NCBI GenBank assembly: GCA_019426215.1
Contig: CM033395.1
Location: 14,002,569-14,066,568 of the forward strand
DNA from: Buddleja alternifolia
Lineage: Eukaryota > Streptophyta > Magnoliopsida > Lamiales > Scrophulariaceae
DNA: 64,000 nt
Reading direction: 5' to 3'
Position 1 is the first letter of the stretch, and each line of letters begins with the position of its first letter. Under the pieces are notes generated by a model that saw only the letters and a program-made list of their open reading frames with translations, did not search any database and was not told where the DNA came from. Positions 33,965 to 45,900 of the stretch are shown one piece after another. The position numbers were made by a program, and so were the translations under genes.

Positions 33965-34515
33965 CGGCCCCCCCTCACTCTCACTCTCACTCTCACCCAC
34001 TCACTCTCTCTCTCTCTCTCTCAACTCTCTCACCACCACCACCACCACCACCATGACCACCACCACCACCACAACCATCACCACCACCACCACCACCATC
34101 GCCACCACCAGCGTCCGCCGCCCCCTATCTTTTTCTCTCTCTATCTCTAGATATCTACCTCTCTCTCTCGGTTTTTCTCTCTCTCTCTTTCTCTCTTTCT
34201 CTTTCTACCACCGTCCGCCGCCGTCTCTGGTAGTATCTCTCTCTCTCTCTTTCGCTCTTTCTCTTTCTACCACCGTCACTCCGGTAGTATCTCTCTCTCT
34301 CTCTCTTTCTCTCTTTCTCTTTCTAGATATATATATAAAATTAACTCTCTCTATATATATATAGATAGTGCCGACCTCTGCCTCCGCCGCCGCCGACCGC
34401 CGCCGCCGCCGACCGCCGCCGACGCCGACCTCCGCCGACGCCGACCTCCGCTGCCCCTGCCGCCCACCTCCGCTTCCGACGCCGTGGTCCATTTAGTTTT
34501 GGTATTTTCTTTTAG

Positions 34516-34558
<43 letters not shown>

Positions 34559-34755
34559 TAGAGTATGTATAGATGTATGTATATGTGGGTGTATGCATAT
34601 ATGAGTGTATGTATATATATTTGTATATGTGTGCGTGTATTTGTGTATATGTGGGTGTATGCATATATGAGTGTATGTATATATATTTGTGTATGTGTGC
34701 ATGTATTTATGTATATATGGGTGTATGTATATATATTTGTGTATGTGTGGGTGTA
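33965..34755. repeat. CACTA leader: microsatellite cluster
   Basis: In order: (CACTCT)n and (CT)n at 33969-34027, (CAC)n at 34032-34110, CT-rich repeats with a ~75-base unit (ACCACCGTC...GGTAGTATCTCTCT) at 34130-34325, (GCCGCCGAC)n at 34378-34470, (TA)n/(CA)n at 34526-34558, and a long TGTATGTATATATGGG-type array at 34563-34755. Histidine-, Ala/Arg- and Tyr/Val-rich ORFs here are repeat artefacts. The cluster would lie in the 5' untranslated region of the transposase transcript. Confidence 0.85.
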
Positions 34756-34756
34756 T

Positions 34757-34870
34757 AAAAAATTTAAGGAAACTAGGATTTTGACTGAATTTAGTATTAA
34801 TTTTAGTTAGTCGGGTATTAATTCCGTTTGATTTGAGATTAAATTGTGGTTATTTGGTGGTTTAGGGTAC
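34757..34870 (+). repeat. leader repeat, copy 1 (upstream of TnpD)
   Basis: This AAATTTAAGG...GGTTTAGGGTA segment matches 38601-38711 over about 110 bases with moderate divergence (shared ATTAAATT, TTTGTGGTTTAGG and GGTTAATT phrases). Each copy lies roughly 330-350 bases before the start codon of the following gene. Confidence 0.6.
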
Positions 34871-35218
34871 ATTGATCCAACTGGTGATCTATATTTATAC
34901 TTAGTTGCTGAAAATATAATGTTTTATTTATAGTTTTATGTGATTTATGTGGTCCGACTGGTGATCAATATTTGTAGTTGCTGAAAATATAATTAATTAA
35001 GATTGAAATTGGATTTTAGCGGATCGTAAGATCCGAATTTTGTTGGATTCAACCTACCCGGGTGAAGATTAAGTCGAGAACTTGGTAGTAATTTTTGCGT
35101 TGTTACTCTGCTGAATTTTTTCTAGAATAATGGGAAATAAATTAAAATAAAAATTATTTAATTAATTTAACTATCAACTGATGATAAAATTGTTTAATTT
35201 GATTAATTCAGAATCAAA

Positions 35219-38200
35219 ATGGATCGAAGTTGGATTTTAGCAGATCGTATGTCGGAACAGTATGAGAAAGGTGTGAAAGAGTTCATAAAGTTTGCGGTTG
35301 ACCATGCACCAGATCGAACTAGGATCACTTGCCCGTGTTTACGTTGTTGTTTTGGAAAGAGAATTAGTCCACGTGAGTTGGAAGATCATTTGGTGTGTAA
35401 TGGAATTGATAAAAGCTACAAACGTTGGACAAGACACGGTGAAAGCAGTGTCCCGTTGGATGATTTGGGTGGTACATCATATCCATCACACGATTTCAAC
35501 ATGAATGATTATGAGCCTGATCGTTTGGAGGAGATGACAAATGTGATTGAGGAGGATTTGCGAAATTGTCCTAAAATGTTTGACAATTTGACAAGTGATT
35601 CAAAGACACCACTGTATAGTGGTAGTAAATTCACGAGATTGAAAACAGTTCTTAACCTATACAAGTTAAAAGCCAACAATGGGTGGAGTGATAAGAGTTT
35701 CACAGACTTGCTTGGTTTATTAAAAAGCATGCTACCTGAGGATAATGTGTTACCTAATCGTACTTATGAGGCTAAACGGATGTTAACCTCAATTGGCATG
35801 GGATATGAGAGGATACATGCTGTCTCAATGATTGCGTATTATTTAGAATTGACTATGCATCATTGAAGGCCTGTCCAAAATGTGGCGCCTCACGGTACAA
35901 GAAGAATGGATCTACGCCTGTCAAAACCATGTGGTATTTGCCTATAATACCACGATTTAAACGCATGTACAGTAGTAAAGAGTTAGCCAAGGACTTGACA
36001 TGGCATGCTGATAGAAGGCTTGAAGAAAGGATTGAAGATGACAAGATTCGACATCCCTCAGATTCTCCTCAATGGAAAAAGATTGATGATGATTTCCCTG
36101 AATTTGATGAAGAATCAAGAAACCTGCGCCTTGTATTGGCTACAGATGGCATGAACCCTCATGGCTTGCAAAGTAGCTCACATAGTACATGGCCGGTGAT
36201 TTTGATGATCTACAACCTTCCCCCATCGCGATGCATGAAGCGAGAGCATATAATGATGCCTATACTCATTTCTGGGCCGAAACAACCTGGAAATGATATA
36301 GATGTCTACTTGACCCCTTTAATTGAGGATTTGAAGGTGTTGTGGGACACCGGTGTTCAAGTATATGACGGGTTGAGAGAAGAAAATTTTAATCTCAGAC
36401 TCATGTTATTTGGAACAATCAATGATTTTCCGGCAAGAGCAAACCTCGAGGGATATGGTGTACATGGCCAATGTGGATGCCCCATATGTGTCAAGAGTAC
36501 AGATCAATATCGATTGACACACTCCCAGAAATATGCATTCCAAGAGCATCGGAGATGGCTAAATCGGAACCATCGATATCGTCGGTGGAAGAAAGCTTTC
36601 AATGGGAATATAGAAGAGGGTCGAGCTCCTAAGTGCTTAACTGGTGAAGAAGTGTTTGAAAATGTAAGAGACTTGGAGGTTAAATTTGGAAAGACTTTTG
36701 CATGTGGCCTTGCAAAAACTGGGTGGAAAAAAAAGTCAATTTTCTTTGAGTTGCCGTATTGGACGTCTTTACATGTTAGACATTTTCTCGATATAATGCA
36801 TATTGAGAAAAATGTATTTGATAGCGTCATTGGAACACTTCTAAATGTGCCCGGAAAGACAAAAGATGGCGTAAAGGCACGGTTAGACTTGGTTGAAATG
36901 AAGATAAGAGGAAAATTGACACCAACAAATAAGGGGAAACGTACTTATTTGCCTCCAGCAGCTCACACTCTAGCCAGGAAAGAAAAAATTGCATTATGTG
37001 AGTTTCTTAATGGAGTGAAAGTTCCAGAAGGGTATTCTTCAAACATTAGCAGTCTTGTATCAATGAAGGATTTGAAGCTAAAACACTTGAAGACTCACGA
37101 TTGTCATGTAATCATTGATCATTTGCTACCAATTGCTATACGGGCCATTTTGCCAAAAAAGGTGAGAGACACGATAACTAAATTGTGTTTCTTCTTCAAA
37201 GCAATGTGGAGCAAGGTGTTTGATCCTGAGCAATTTCCTGCACTTCAAAAACAAATTGTCATCACTTTGTGTGAGCTTGAAATGTATTTTCCACCTGCTT
37301 TTTTTGATATAATGACTCATCTACCCATTCACTTGGTTAGAGAGACTCAACTATGTGGACCGGCTTTTATGAGATCTATGTATCCGGCTGAGTGTTATAT
37401 GAAGGTATTGAAAGGCTACGTGAAAAATCGTAGTCGACCGGAAGGTTGCATTGTTGAACGGTACATAGTTGATGAAGCCATTACATTTTGCACAGAGTAT
37501 CTGACAGATTCTAATGTTGCAGAGCTCCCAAAGTCTCATGTTGTGGGAGGGGGAACAGAAGGAGTCGGATTAATGGGAAAACAATTAGTTAGTGTTCATA
37601 TTACACAAAGGGATCAGGCACACCTATATGTGCTCCACAACACCGATGATGTTGACCCATATGTTGAAGAGCATAAGAACCAACTTAGGAGATTCAATCC
37701 AATTAAAAATGAGAGTTGGATTTCAAGAGAGCATAATAAGAGTTTCATCGATTGGTTCCGAAAGCATTTTGAAGAAAAACAGAAAGAGAATCCACAGCTT
37801 TCAGTTTCAGATAAATTGACACGGCTGTCGATGGGTCCGGACAGACTAGTATTTTGTTATTCAGGTTATCGTATAAATGGTCGCACATTCTATACAAAAG
37901 ACCAAGACGAACGAAGTACAATGCAGAATAGTGGTGTGAGTCTTGTAGCTCAAGCAATGCATATCTCAAGTGCGAAAGATAATAATCCTATCTATGCCGA
38001 TTTATCATATTACGGGGTGATTGAACGTATATGGGAGCTTGATTATAGTTGGTTTCGGGTGCCTGTATTTGGGTGTAGGTGGGTTGACAATAAACATGGT
38101 GTCGATAATAGTGAAATAGGCTTCACTCGAGTAGACCTTGAAAGGGTGGGATACAAAGATGAACCTTTCATTTTAGCGTCACAAGCTAAACAAGTATTTT

Positions 38201-38499
38201 TTGTTACCGATCCTATTGATAAGAGGTGGTCCATTGTTTTATCGGCAAACAAAAATACATGTATTGAAGGTGATTATGAAGAAAGTGAAGATGATGGAGA
38301 AAACCCTATCTCATTAGGTGATTCACAATCAATTGATAGTGACGATGACTTGGATATAAGTGATAATGAATTGTATATGCGTCAAGATCACCAAGAGGGG
38401 ATATGGATTAATCCGTCAGTTCGTCGCCGTACTAAAAAAAATGGTCGTACCGATGGGAAGCAAAAGACTGCTAAGCCAACGACAAAAAGAAAACGATGA
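35219..38499 (+). CDS. CACTA TnpD-type transposase, with one apparent frameshift
   Basis: This is the enzyme that cuts and joins CACTA ends. The first 215 codons (35219-35866) start with the transposase-associated N-terminal domain (MDRSWILADRMSEQY...CPCLRC). A second frame (open to 38499, 878 codons as counted from 35863) carries the Transposase_21-type core (CPKCGASRYKK, DGMNPHG, STWPVILMIYNLPP, GPKQPGNDIDVYL, GQCGCPIC). After it come a DUF4218-like region (ALPKK-type block to ETQLCGPAFMRSMYPAECYMK, ~37120-37500) and a DUF4216-like region (YYGVIERIWELDY...VFGCRWVD, ~38010-38240), then a basic tail with RRRTKK and KRKR. The frames change near 35820 within the expected HAC.NDC block, consistent with one lost base. 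Everything else is open, so the lesion may be recent or an assembly error. Confidence 0.92.
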
Positions 38500-38600
38500 A
38501 AGGTATTTGAATTTATTTCATAATTGTATGATAGACTTCTTTCAATATTTATACTTAGTTGCTAGAAAATTTATATTCTTGAGATTTGCCAATTTTTGTG

Positions 38601-38711
38601 GAAAATTTAAGGGAAATAGGGGTTGATTGATTTTAAGGTTAATTTGGTTTAGCTGGGGGTTAATTATGTTTAATTGAGGATTAAATTTTGTTTATTTTGT
38701 GGTTTAGGATA
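38601..38711 (+). repeat. leader repeat, copy 2 (upstream of the Ulp1-type gene)
   Basis: Partner of 34757-34870. It begins AAAATTTAAGGGAAATAGG and ends GTGGTTTAGGATA. It is followed by the 71-bp tandem array and then the start of the second CACTA gene. Confidence 0.6.
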
Positions 38712-38729
38712 ATTTTGTTTATTTTGTGT

Positions 38730-39013
38730 TTTATTACTTCTATTTGAAATTTATTATTGCCAAATGAATCTGCCAAATTTATATGAAGATAACTTCTGTA
38801 TTTATTACGTCTATTTGAAAATTATTATTGCCAAATGAATCTGCCAAATTTATATGAAGATAACTTCTGTATTTATTACGTCTATTTGAAAATTATTATT
38901 TCCAAATGAATCTGCCAAATTTATATGAAGATAACTTCTGTATTTATTACGTCTATTTGAAAATTATTATTGCCAAATGAATCAGCCAAATTTATATGAA
39001 TCTAACTTCTGTA
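38730..39013 (+). repeat. 71-bp tandem array, four units
   Basis: Units start at 38730, 38801, 38872 and 38943, each TTTATTACGTCTATTTG...CCAAATTTATATGAAG...AACTTCTGTA with only a few substitutions. The last unit runs to within 22 bases of the ATG of the following gene and into a splice-acceptor-like TCTTTTGTAG (39021-39030), so the array probably lies in a 5' intron. Confidence 0.92.
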
Positions 39014-39034
39014 TTATTTGTCTTTTGTAGGTCG

Positions 39035-42000
39035 ATGGCTTCAAATTCTGATGGTAGTTTTCCCGACGATGATGTATATGGATCAGATAGCGGTCATGAG
39101 AAGGACATACGGAGAGGTGTCTCTGCTATGAAAAAAGTTGTCAATGCCAGAAGTAAAGGCATAAGGCTACCTGTCGGCTGGAATGACAAAGGTCAGCCAA
39201 TTAACCCCAACAAATCAATATTTGTTGGGTATATAGGCGTGCAGGTTCGGCAGAAGGTGTCGATTGCCATGAGTACTTGGCGCAAAGTCCCGTCAGCAAC
39301 AAAAAAAAACATTTGGGATGAGATGAAGGTAATTTGGATATTATCTTATTAGTAAGTGTTAATGTATTATCATATTCTCTAAATTATAATTTTATATATA
39401 CTTTATTGTTTGTTTTTTGTAGTTGGCGTTTGATATTGACGAAAGTCGACAAAAGTACGTACTAGCAGAAGCTGGGAGGCTAGCACGTAACTTCAGGAGC
39501 TACATAAGCAGAAAGTATGTGCGAGATGATGATGGAAACGTTAATGTCAACCCACCTCCACAATATGAGATATCCCAAGCCGATTGGGCGGCATTTTTAG
39601 AGGTTCGCTTAGGTGAACCTTGGCAGGTAGCTAGTCATTTTAATTTACAGTTTCATTTGTTGGTTATTGCATTTATATTTAGCTAATAATTTGATAATGT
39701 AATAAACAGAAAATAAGCATGGACAATCAGGAAAGAGCAAAGAACCCTGAATATCCTTACCGGAAAAGGAGTTTTGGAGATGCTGTTGTGGAGCAAATGG
39801 AGGTATGTAGTTCATTTAGCAGTGAATCCTTACAATTTTTTTAATAATAATTCTATGTTAATGCATACATATATTTTTTAATGAAAATATAGATAAATAA
39901 AAGAAGGGATGCGGGATCCGATTGTACAGATGTGACACGAGCACTCGTGTGGAGGGTTTCGCGTTCCGATCCGACAAATCAAATTGATAACGAAAATGTT
40001 AGAAGAGTGGTGAATGAAATGGTGAGTTATTGGCAATTTTAGCTCTATTAATTGTTTTATTGAAATACTATTAAAAGCACAAGGTTCACTATTTTTTTTA
40101 ATTTTTAAAAATATATCATTACAGGAGAGCATTTCACAAGAGAGCACTAGCCATAGTGGAACTTACACGAGTCGAGATGACCTATTGGCTAAAGCTATTA
40201 AAAGGAAAGAGCATCCGGGTCGCGTTAGGGGTGTTGGCTTTGGGGTCTCACAAAGAGACTATTTTAAGGATCCAAAGCCTGCTTCAGAAAAGGAGATGGA
40301 AAACTTGAGAAACATAGTGAAAAACCTCTCCGAAACTATGGTTGCCATGCAACAACGAATTGATGTTTTGGAAGCCCCTAACTCGCGTCAGCCACATGAA
40401 GATGACGTCATTTCTTTGAAAGATAGCAGCCCAGAACCAGGTTATAAGATGCTTCCTGAGGTAAAAATTTGAACTTGTTTATTAATCATACAACTTGCGA
40501 CTCTCTATTTTCTGTAAATCATACAAAACTTTCTAATATAATGTTGTATATATATATATATACGTGTGTGTAGGGTATCACTCCATGTCAATTAGCACTT
40601 TCATCTCCATCATATCGTGTGGTGGCTAAAGGACATCTATACAATCGATCAGAGACTGATAGAACACTTCACAACTGTCAATTAGCCACCAACAATGTGA
40701 AAGTGCGCATTGACACTGCAGTTGAGGCTAATACACTCCTGCCCGTCCCTCTCAATGATGAAATATTCTCCATTTCTCATGCTCTGGGTACCTTTGTTGC
40801 TTGGCCAGCGAGTCTTGTCATTGTCACTGCTGCACCGGTATGTAATTAATAGCTAGTCATTAATAAATTATAACAATTTGTTTGAGGTTACTAAATATAC
40901 TTTGGTGTGTAACATTTATATTTTATTTTCTTGCTTAAACAGTCCAAATCATCTGGAAACCATAAGTCAGGGACGTCGAAGCGGTCAGCTGTCAAAGGAA
41001 AATCTCAAGTGGCCGAGCCTACAGGTGAAGTAGACATATGTGCAGATCTTCAACTAGATGGACTTCCTAATGACCTTGTATTTCTGGGAAAGTACACGAA
41101 GATGATGAAGATTGGTGCCCTGATCAATATATATATGGACGAAGCCATAATGAATCTTTCATTTCCAGAGTTCATTGGGAAAGAGGAGATCTATCACCTT
41201 CTGTGTAGAAAAGAAATAGGAGCCTCTATCATTACAGCGTACATAAAGTAAGTTTTTAATTATTTTATTACATCTAAACTACGATTATTTTCGTCACTCG
41301 AAATTCATTTTTTATGCTCAATTTAGGTGTTTGTGGTTTAACTACGTGATCCCCGAAGGAAAAGAAGCAAGTTTCGGGTTCCATAGCCCACATTCCATAG
41401 CTGCTCAAACAGACCCGTCAGTTCAACAAGTGCAGTACATAGCACGTGCTATGATGCAGAGTACACAACAAAATAAGTTATTTCTTGCACCTTACAACAC
41501 CGGGTGAGCTACTAAAGACTCGACTTTAATTTGTAAAACTAGCTACGCAAAACAAATTTTCAACTTATCTTTTGAATGCTTTGTAGGGGTCATTGGTTGT
41601 TGCTTGCAATTAATCCATTTAAAGAGATTGTTTACTATCTGGATTCTGTGCATGGTGAGCCGCAATACCGAGATGATATGATACTAAAATTCAATCAGTA
41701 AGTTTTTCATTCAATCAATGTATCCATTATATTTAATATTTTTTTAAATTGTATTTATTTCACATAATTTCTTGTTTTTAACATATTTTCTTGTTTTTTA
41801 TATTTTTTTATAGAGCTGTGCACATATTTCGTGCAAACTGCAACAACCAATCCAACAAATCCAAAAACTCGGACTGTAAATGGTTTACTATAAAGGTTAG
41901 CGTTTTCTAGGTTCATGAGATTATATATTCGTATAGAAGTTCGTCTTCTAATACAACGTAAGTTTGATTGCTTTTGTAGTGCCCCCGGCAGACCAACGAG

Positions 42001-42299
42001 GTGGATTGTGGCTATTTCGTTATGAGATTCATGAAAGAGATTATTAGCCACGGACTATCTATAATCCCAACAGCGGTATACATAATCCTTATATATATAT
42101 ATACTTAATTCTATTACTTTTGAAATTATTAAACCTTAATTGGTAGGTAATTGAAATGTTATTTCACTTTGCAATTAATCTCTATATATATACATATATC
42201 TTGCAGTACTTTAAGGATTGTCAATCCTTCTATACTGATGAGCTAATTGATGAAGTACTCTGCGAAGTTGCACGTTACATTTTCTTAGCAGCTCCTTAG
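39035..42299 (+). CDS. CACTA second gene: plant transposase-type N-terminus with C-terminal Ulp1/C48 protease, 12 exons
   Basis: Exons join in frame at GT/AG borders: 39035-39328, 39423-39626, 39720-39802, 39893-40021, 40125-40460, 40574-40837, 40943-41247, 41327-41513, 41587-41697, 41814-41895, 41980-42075, 42207-42299. The N-terminal half resembles the Ptta/En/Spm-type plant transposase region (RLPVGWNDKGQPI, TWRKVPSATKKNIWDEM, EISQADWAAFLEVR). Exon 5 has a coiled coil and exon 7 a basic linker. The C-terminus is a SUMO-protease-like cysteine peptidase with His at 41591 (GGHWLL), Asp at 41642 (YYLDS), Gln at 41989 and nucleophile Cys at 42007 (VDCGYFVMRF), all intact. No stop or frameshift was seen across about 730 codons. 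In CACTA elements such genes sit beside TnpD. The substrate is unknown. Confidence 0.9.
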
Positions 42300-42582
42300 A
42301 AATTAGGTAATTTAGTTTTTGTACATTGTGACTTGTTATAAATTGAGATTTGATTTATTGTATTTCGTAAGGTCATTAGTAACTTAATTAGTTAATTGTA
42401 CATTTTGTTGGAGATTATAATATTTTATTGTTGGAGGAAAAAGATGGTAATATTGAAGTTTGGGGTGATGTTGGTTTATGTTGAATATGTTTTGTTGTTA
42501 GTTGAAATTTGTTGATTGGATCATTGCATATTATTGTACAGGCACTATCATGACAGCGCAATAAATAATAAAAAAAAACAGA
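42300..42582. other. CACTA 3' untranslated region
   Basis: AT-rich stretch between the stop of the Ulp1-type gene and the 3' hairpin array. It includes GATTATAATATTTTATTG and CAATAAATAATAAAA (about 42560), which could serve as a polyadenylation signal region. Confidence 0.5.
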
Positions 42583-42939
42583 AAAAAAGACAGCGGTTCT
42601 GAAGAAACGCTGCCACAGTTCTCACCTGTGGCAGCGGTTCTCGAAGAACCGCTGCCACAGGTGAGAATTGTGGCAGCGGTTTTCCCAGAACCGCTGCCAC
42701 AGGTCCTCCTGTGGCAGCGGTTTTGGGAGAACCGCTGCCACAGGTCCGTTATTTATTTTTATTTTTTTGGTTTTTTCACAGCGGTGTTCAGGGAACCGCT
42801 GTCATAGGTAGACTTATTACAGCGGTTTTGTAACCGCTGTCATAGGTCCACCCCTATAATAGCGGTACCTATGACAGCGGTTAAAACCGCTGCCATAGGC
42901 CCAAAAAAACCGCTGTCATAGGTCATTTTTGTAGTAGTG
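42583..42939. repeat. CACTA 3' sub-terminal hairpin array and terminus
   Basis: About seven hairpin units such as GTGGCAGCGGTT and AACCGCTGCCAC with short loops lie between 42589 and 42925, using the same CAGCGGTT/AACCGCTG core as the 5' end. The terminal TTTTTGTAGTAGTG closes the element. Loops here differ from those at the 5' end (TCTCGAAGA, TTCCCAGA). Confidence 0.9.
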
Positions 42940-42942
42940 ACC

Positions 42943-45900
42943 AACGTCAATATCCAAGGCAGTCAAGATCATATTATCAATACTATGATGATTATGATTA
43001 TGACTATGATTACTACAATAATCGAGGATATTACTATACACCCATAAAGCACACCCAAAAGAAGGTGAACAAAAAGCACACACAACACTATGTGAAACCC
43101 AAAAAGGCCAGTATTCCTACAATGAAGACTAGGCAAATATGGGTTCCTAAAGTTTTAATTCAGCCTAACATTATTGTTACTAACATTGAAGGACCCAAGA
43201 AAACATGGGTACCTAAGAAGAATTAGAACTATCCTTAATGCAGGTACCTAGAGCCAGCGCCGATACTTCAGTTTGGTATTTCGATTGCGGGTCATCAAGG
43301 CACATGATTGGAACAAAAGATCTCCTAGTCAACCATCGAGCTACCAATGGTCCTCAAGTTATATTTGGTGATAACTCTAAAGGTAAAACCAAAGGTATAG
43401 GTATTATGCATAGGGGGAACATCATGATTAGTGATGTATATTATGTTGAGGGTCTTAAGCATAATTTGTTGAGCATTAGTCAATTTTGTGATAAAGGCTT
43501 TGATGTTAAATTTTCAAGCGACTTCTGTTATGTCAACGACGCTAAGACTAAGTCTACTAAACTAAGAGGAAAAAGAACAAATAATGTGTATTTAGTAGAT
43601 TGGGATTCTACATTTGATAACAACCCCACATGCTTTGTTGCTAAAAGTCAAAATGAATTGGGTTGGTTATGGCATAGAAAAATGAATCACCTCAACTTTA
43701 AGGCAATCTCTCAGTTAATATCACTAAATCTAGTAGAGGGATTACCTAAGGGTTCCTTTCAAAAGAATCGCTTATGTGATGCATGTCAAATGGCTAAACA
43801 AGTTAAATCATCTTTCAAGAAGAAACCATGTCTATTTACTTCTAGAGTCCTTGAACTATTGCATCTAGATTTGTTTGGTCCTATTCAAATCATGAGTGTT
43901 AGTGGTAAAAAGTACTCTCTAGTAATAGTTGATGATTTCTCTCGCTATACATGGGTAGAATTTCTAGCGACCAAAGATGAAACTAGTGTCAAGCTCATAG
44001 CGCTAATCCGTCAACTGCAAAACTCAAAAGATCTAAAGGTGACGAGAATTAGAAGCGATAGAGGAACTGAATTTACTAACCAATTTGTTGAGAAGTTTTG
44101 TACAGATTTTGGAATACTTCATGAGTATTCTGCTCCTAGAACACCTCAACAAAATGAAGTTGCTGAGCGACGGAACAGAATGCTTAAAGAAGCCGCTAGG
44201 CCGATGCTTGCAGAGTCTAAGCTGCCTCAAAGGTTTTGGGCCGAAGCCATCAACACCGCTTGCTACACTCAGAACCGATGTATGATCAACAAACAACATG
44301 AGAAGACTCCATATGAGTTGTGGAAGGGACGTAAGCCTAACGTTTCATATTTTCATGTATTTGGTTCAAAATGTTTCATTCATAATAATGGATCCCACAG
44401 CCTAAAGACTTTTGATCCTAAAGCGGATGAAGTAATCTTTCTAGGCTATGCCAAGAATGGAAAGAGTTTTCGCATCCTAAATAAGATCAAATCGAAGGTT
44501 GAAGAATCCATTCATGTTGTGTTTGATGATGCTAACCAAGAACCGAGTAAGGTTAATCCTGATGATGTAGGAATTGAAGATCTTGCCCAACAAGCGTCAC
44601 AAATTAATCTTGATGATAATAGTGGTAATGAGGATGATGAGATCTTTGTGCCTATTCCTAAGGTTACTCGTGAGGTTACAAATGATGATAAAGTCAGAAT
44701 CGTTGATGATCATGAAGAGAATGATCATCAAGAGCAAATTGGAACTGTGAATGATGAAGCGACTGCGCAAGAGACAAATATGGATCAAGCGATTGATAAC
44801 CAAGAGTCTCTCAACCCTTTCCAACCAGACCGTAAATGTCTTAGAGACCATCCACCAGAGCTAGTAATTGGAGATATGGAAACATCTGTTAGAACTAGGT
44901 CAGCTACAATTAATGAGGCCATGTTCGCATGTTTTCCATCTCAAATGGAACCAAAGAAAGTGGATGAAGCGCTCAGTGATTCAAGTTGGGTAGAAGCGAT
45001 GCAAGAAGAGCTTAACCAATTTGAGAGAAATAAGATTTGAACGCTAGTACCAAGGCCAACTCATCAAGGAGTTATTGGGACTAGATGGGTTTTTAGGAAC
45101 AAAATGGACGAAGATGGCATTGTTATAAGAAACAAAGCTAGATTAGTCGCTCAGGGTTATTGTCAAGAGGAGGGTATTGATTTTGATGAGACATACGCCC
45201 CAGTAGCCAGTCTTGAAGCAATTAGGATGTTCCTAGCGTTTGCCGCATTCAACAAATTCACGGTGTACCAAATGGACGTGAAGAGTGCATTCTTGAATGG
45301 TAAACTCCAAGAAGAAGTCTATGTGGAGCAACCTCCAGGATTCATCAACAACCATGGCAAAAGTATAGTCTACAAACTGGATAAGGCACTCTATGGCCTT
45401 AAACAAGCACCAAGAGCGTGGTATGACACTCTCTCTATCTTCCTTATTGGTAAAGGCTTTTCAAAAGGCAGCGTTGATACAACGTTATTTAAAATTACCC
45501 ATAATGAAGATATTCTCTTAGTCCAAATTTATGTTGATGATATTATATTTGGTTCTACAAATAAGCGATTGTGTGAAATTTTTTTGAAAATGATGCAAGA
45601 TCAATTTGAAATGAGCATGATGGGTGAATTAACTTTCTTCTTAGGATTATAAGTTAAACAACTCCCTAATGGAATATTTATAAACCAAGTTAAATATACA
45701 AAAGATATGATTAAGAAATTTGGTATGGAAAATGCATCATCTTCAAAAATTCCAATGAGCCAAACGCTTAAGTTAGATAAAGATGAAAGTGGGAAGAAAA
45801 TTAATATCACTAACTATAGAGGTATCATTGGATCACTTCTTTATCTTACCGCTAGTAGACCGGATATTATGTTTTCGGTATGCATGTGTGCACGCTTTCA

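Larger units (their letters stand above)
33567..42939 (+). mobile_element. CACTA (En/Spm) DNA transposon, 9.4 kb, nearly intact
   Basis: The ends are CACTACCACAAAAA and, read inward from the right, CACTACTACAAAAA (one mismatch in 14). A perfect 3-bp target duplication ACC (33564-33566, 42940-42942) flanks it. Both ends carry arrays of hairpin sub-terminal repeats. Two plus-strand genes lie inside: a TnpD-type transposase (35219-38499) and a 12-exon gene with a C-terminal Ulp1-type protease (39035-42299). It sits in the interior of the Sirevirus-like element and is the youngest layer of the nest by position. Confidence 0.95.

Noticed and set aside
33587..34810. Several ORFs, including a His-rich and an Ala/Arg-rich protein
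   Set aside because: All derive from the hairpin array and microsatellites in the CACTA leader.
38730..39013. CRISPR-like direct repeats
   Set aside because: Units are contiguous 71-bp tandem repeats with no unique spacers, inside a plant transposon intron.
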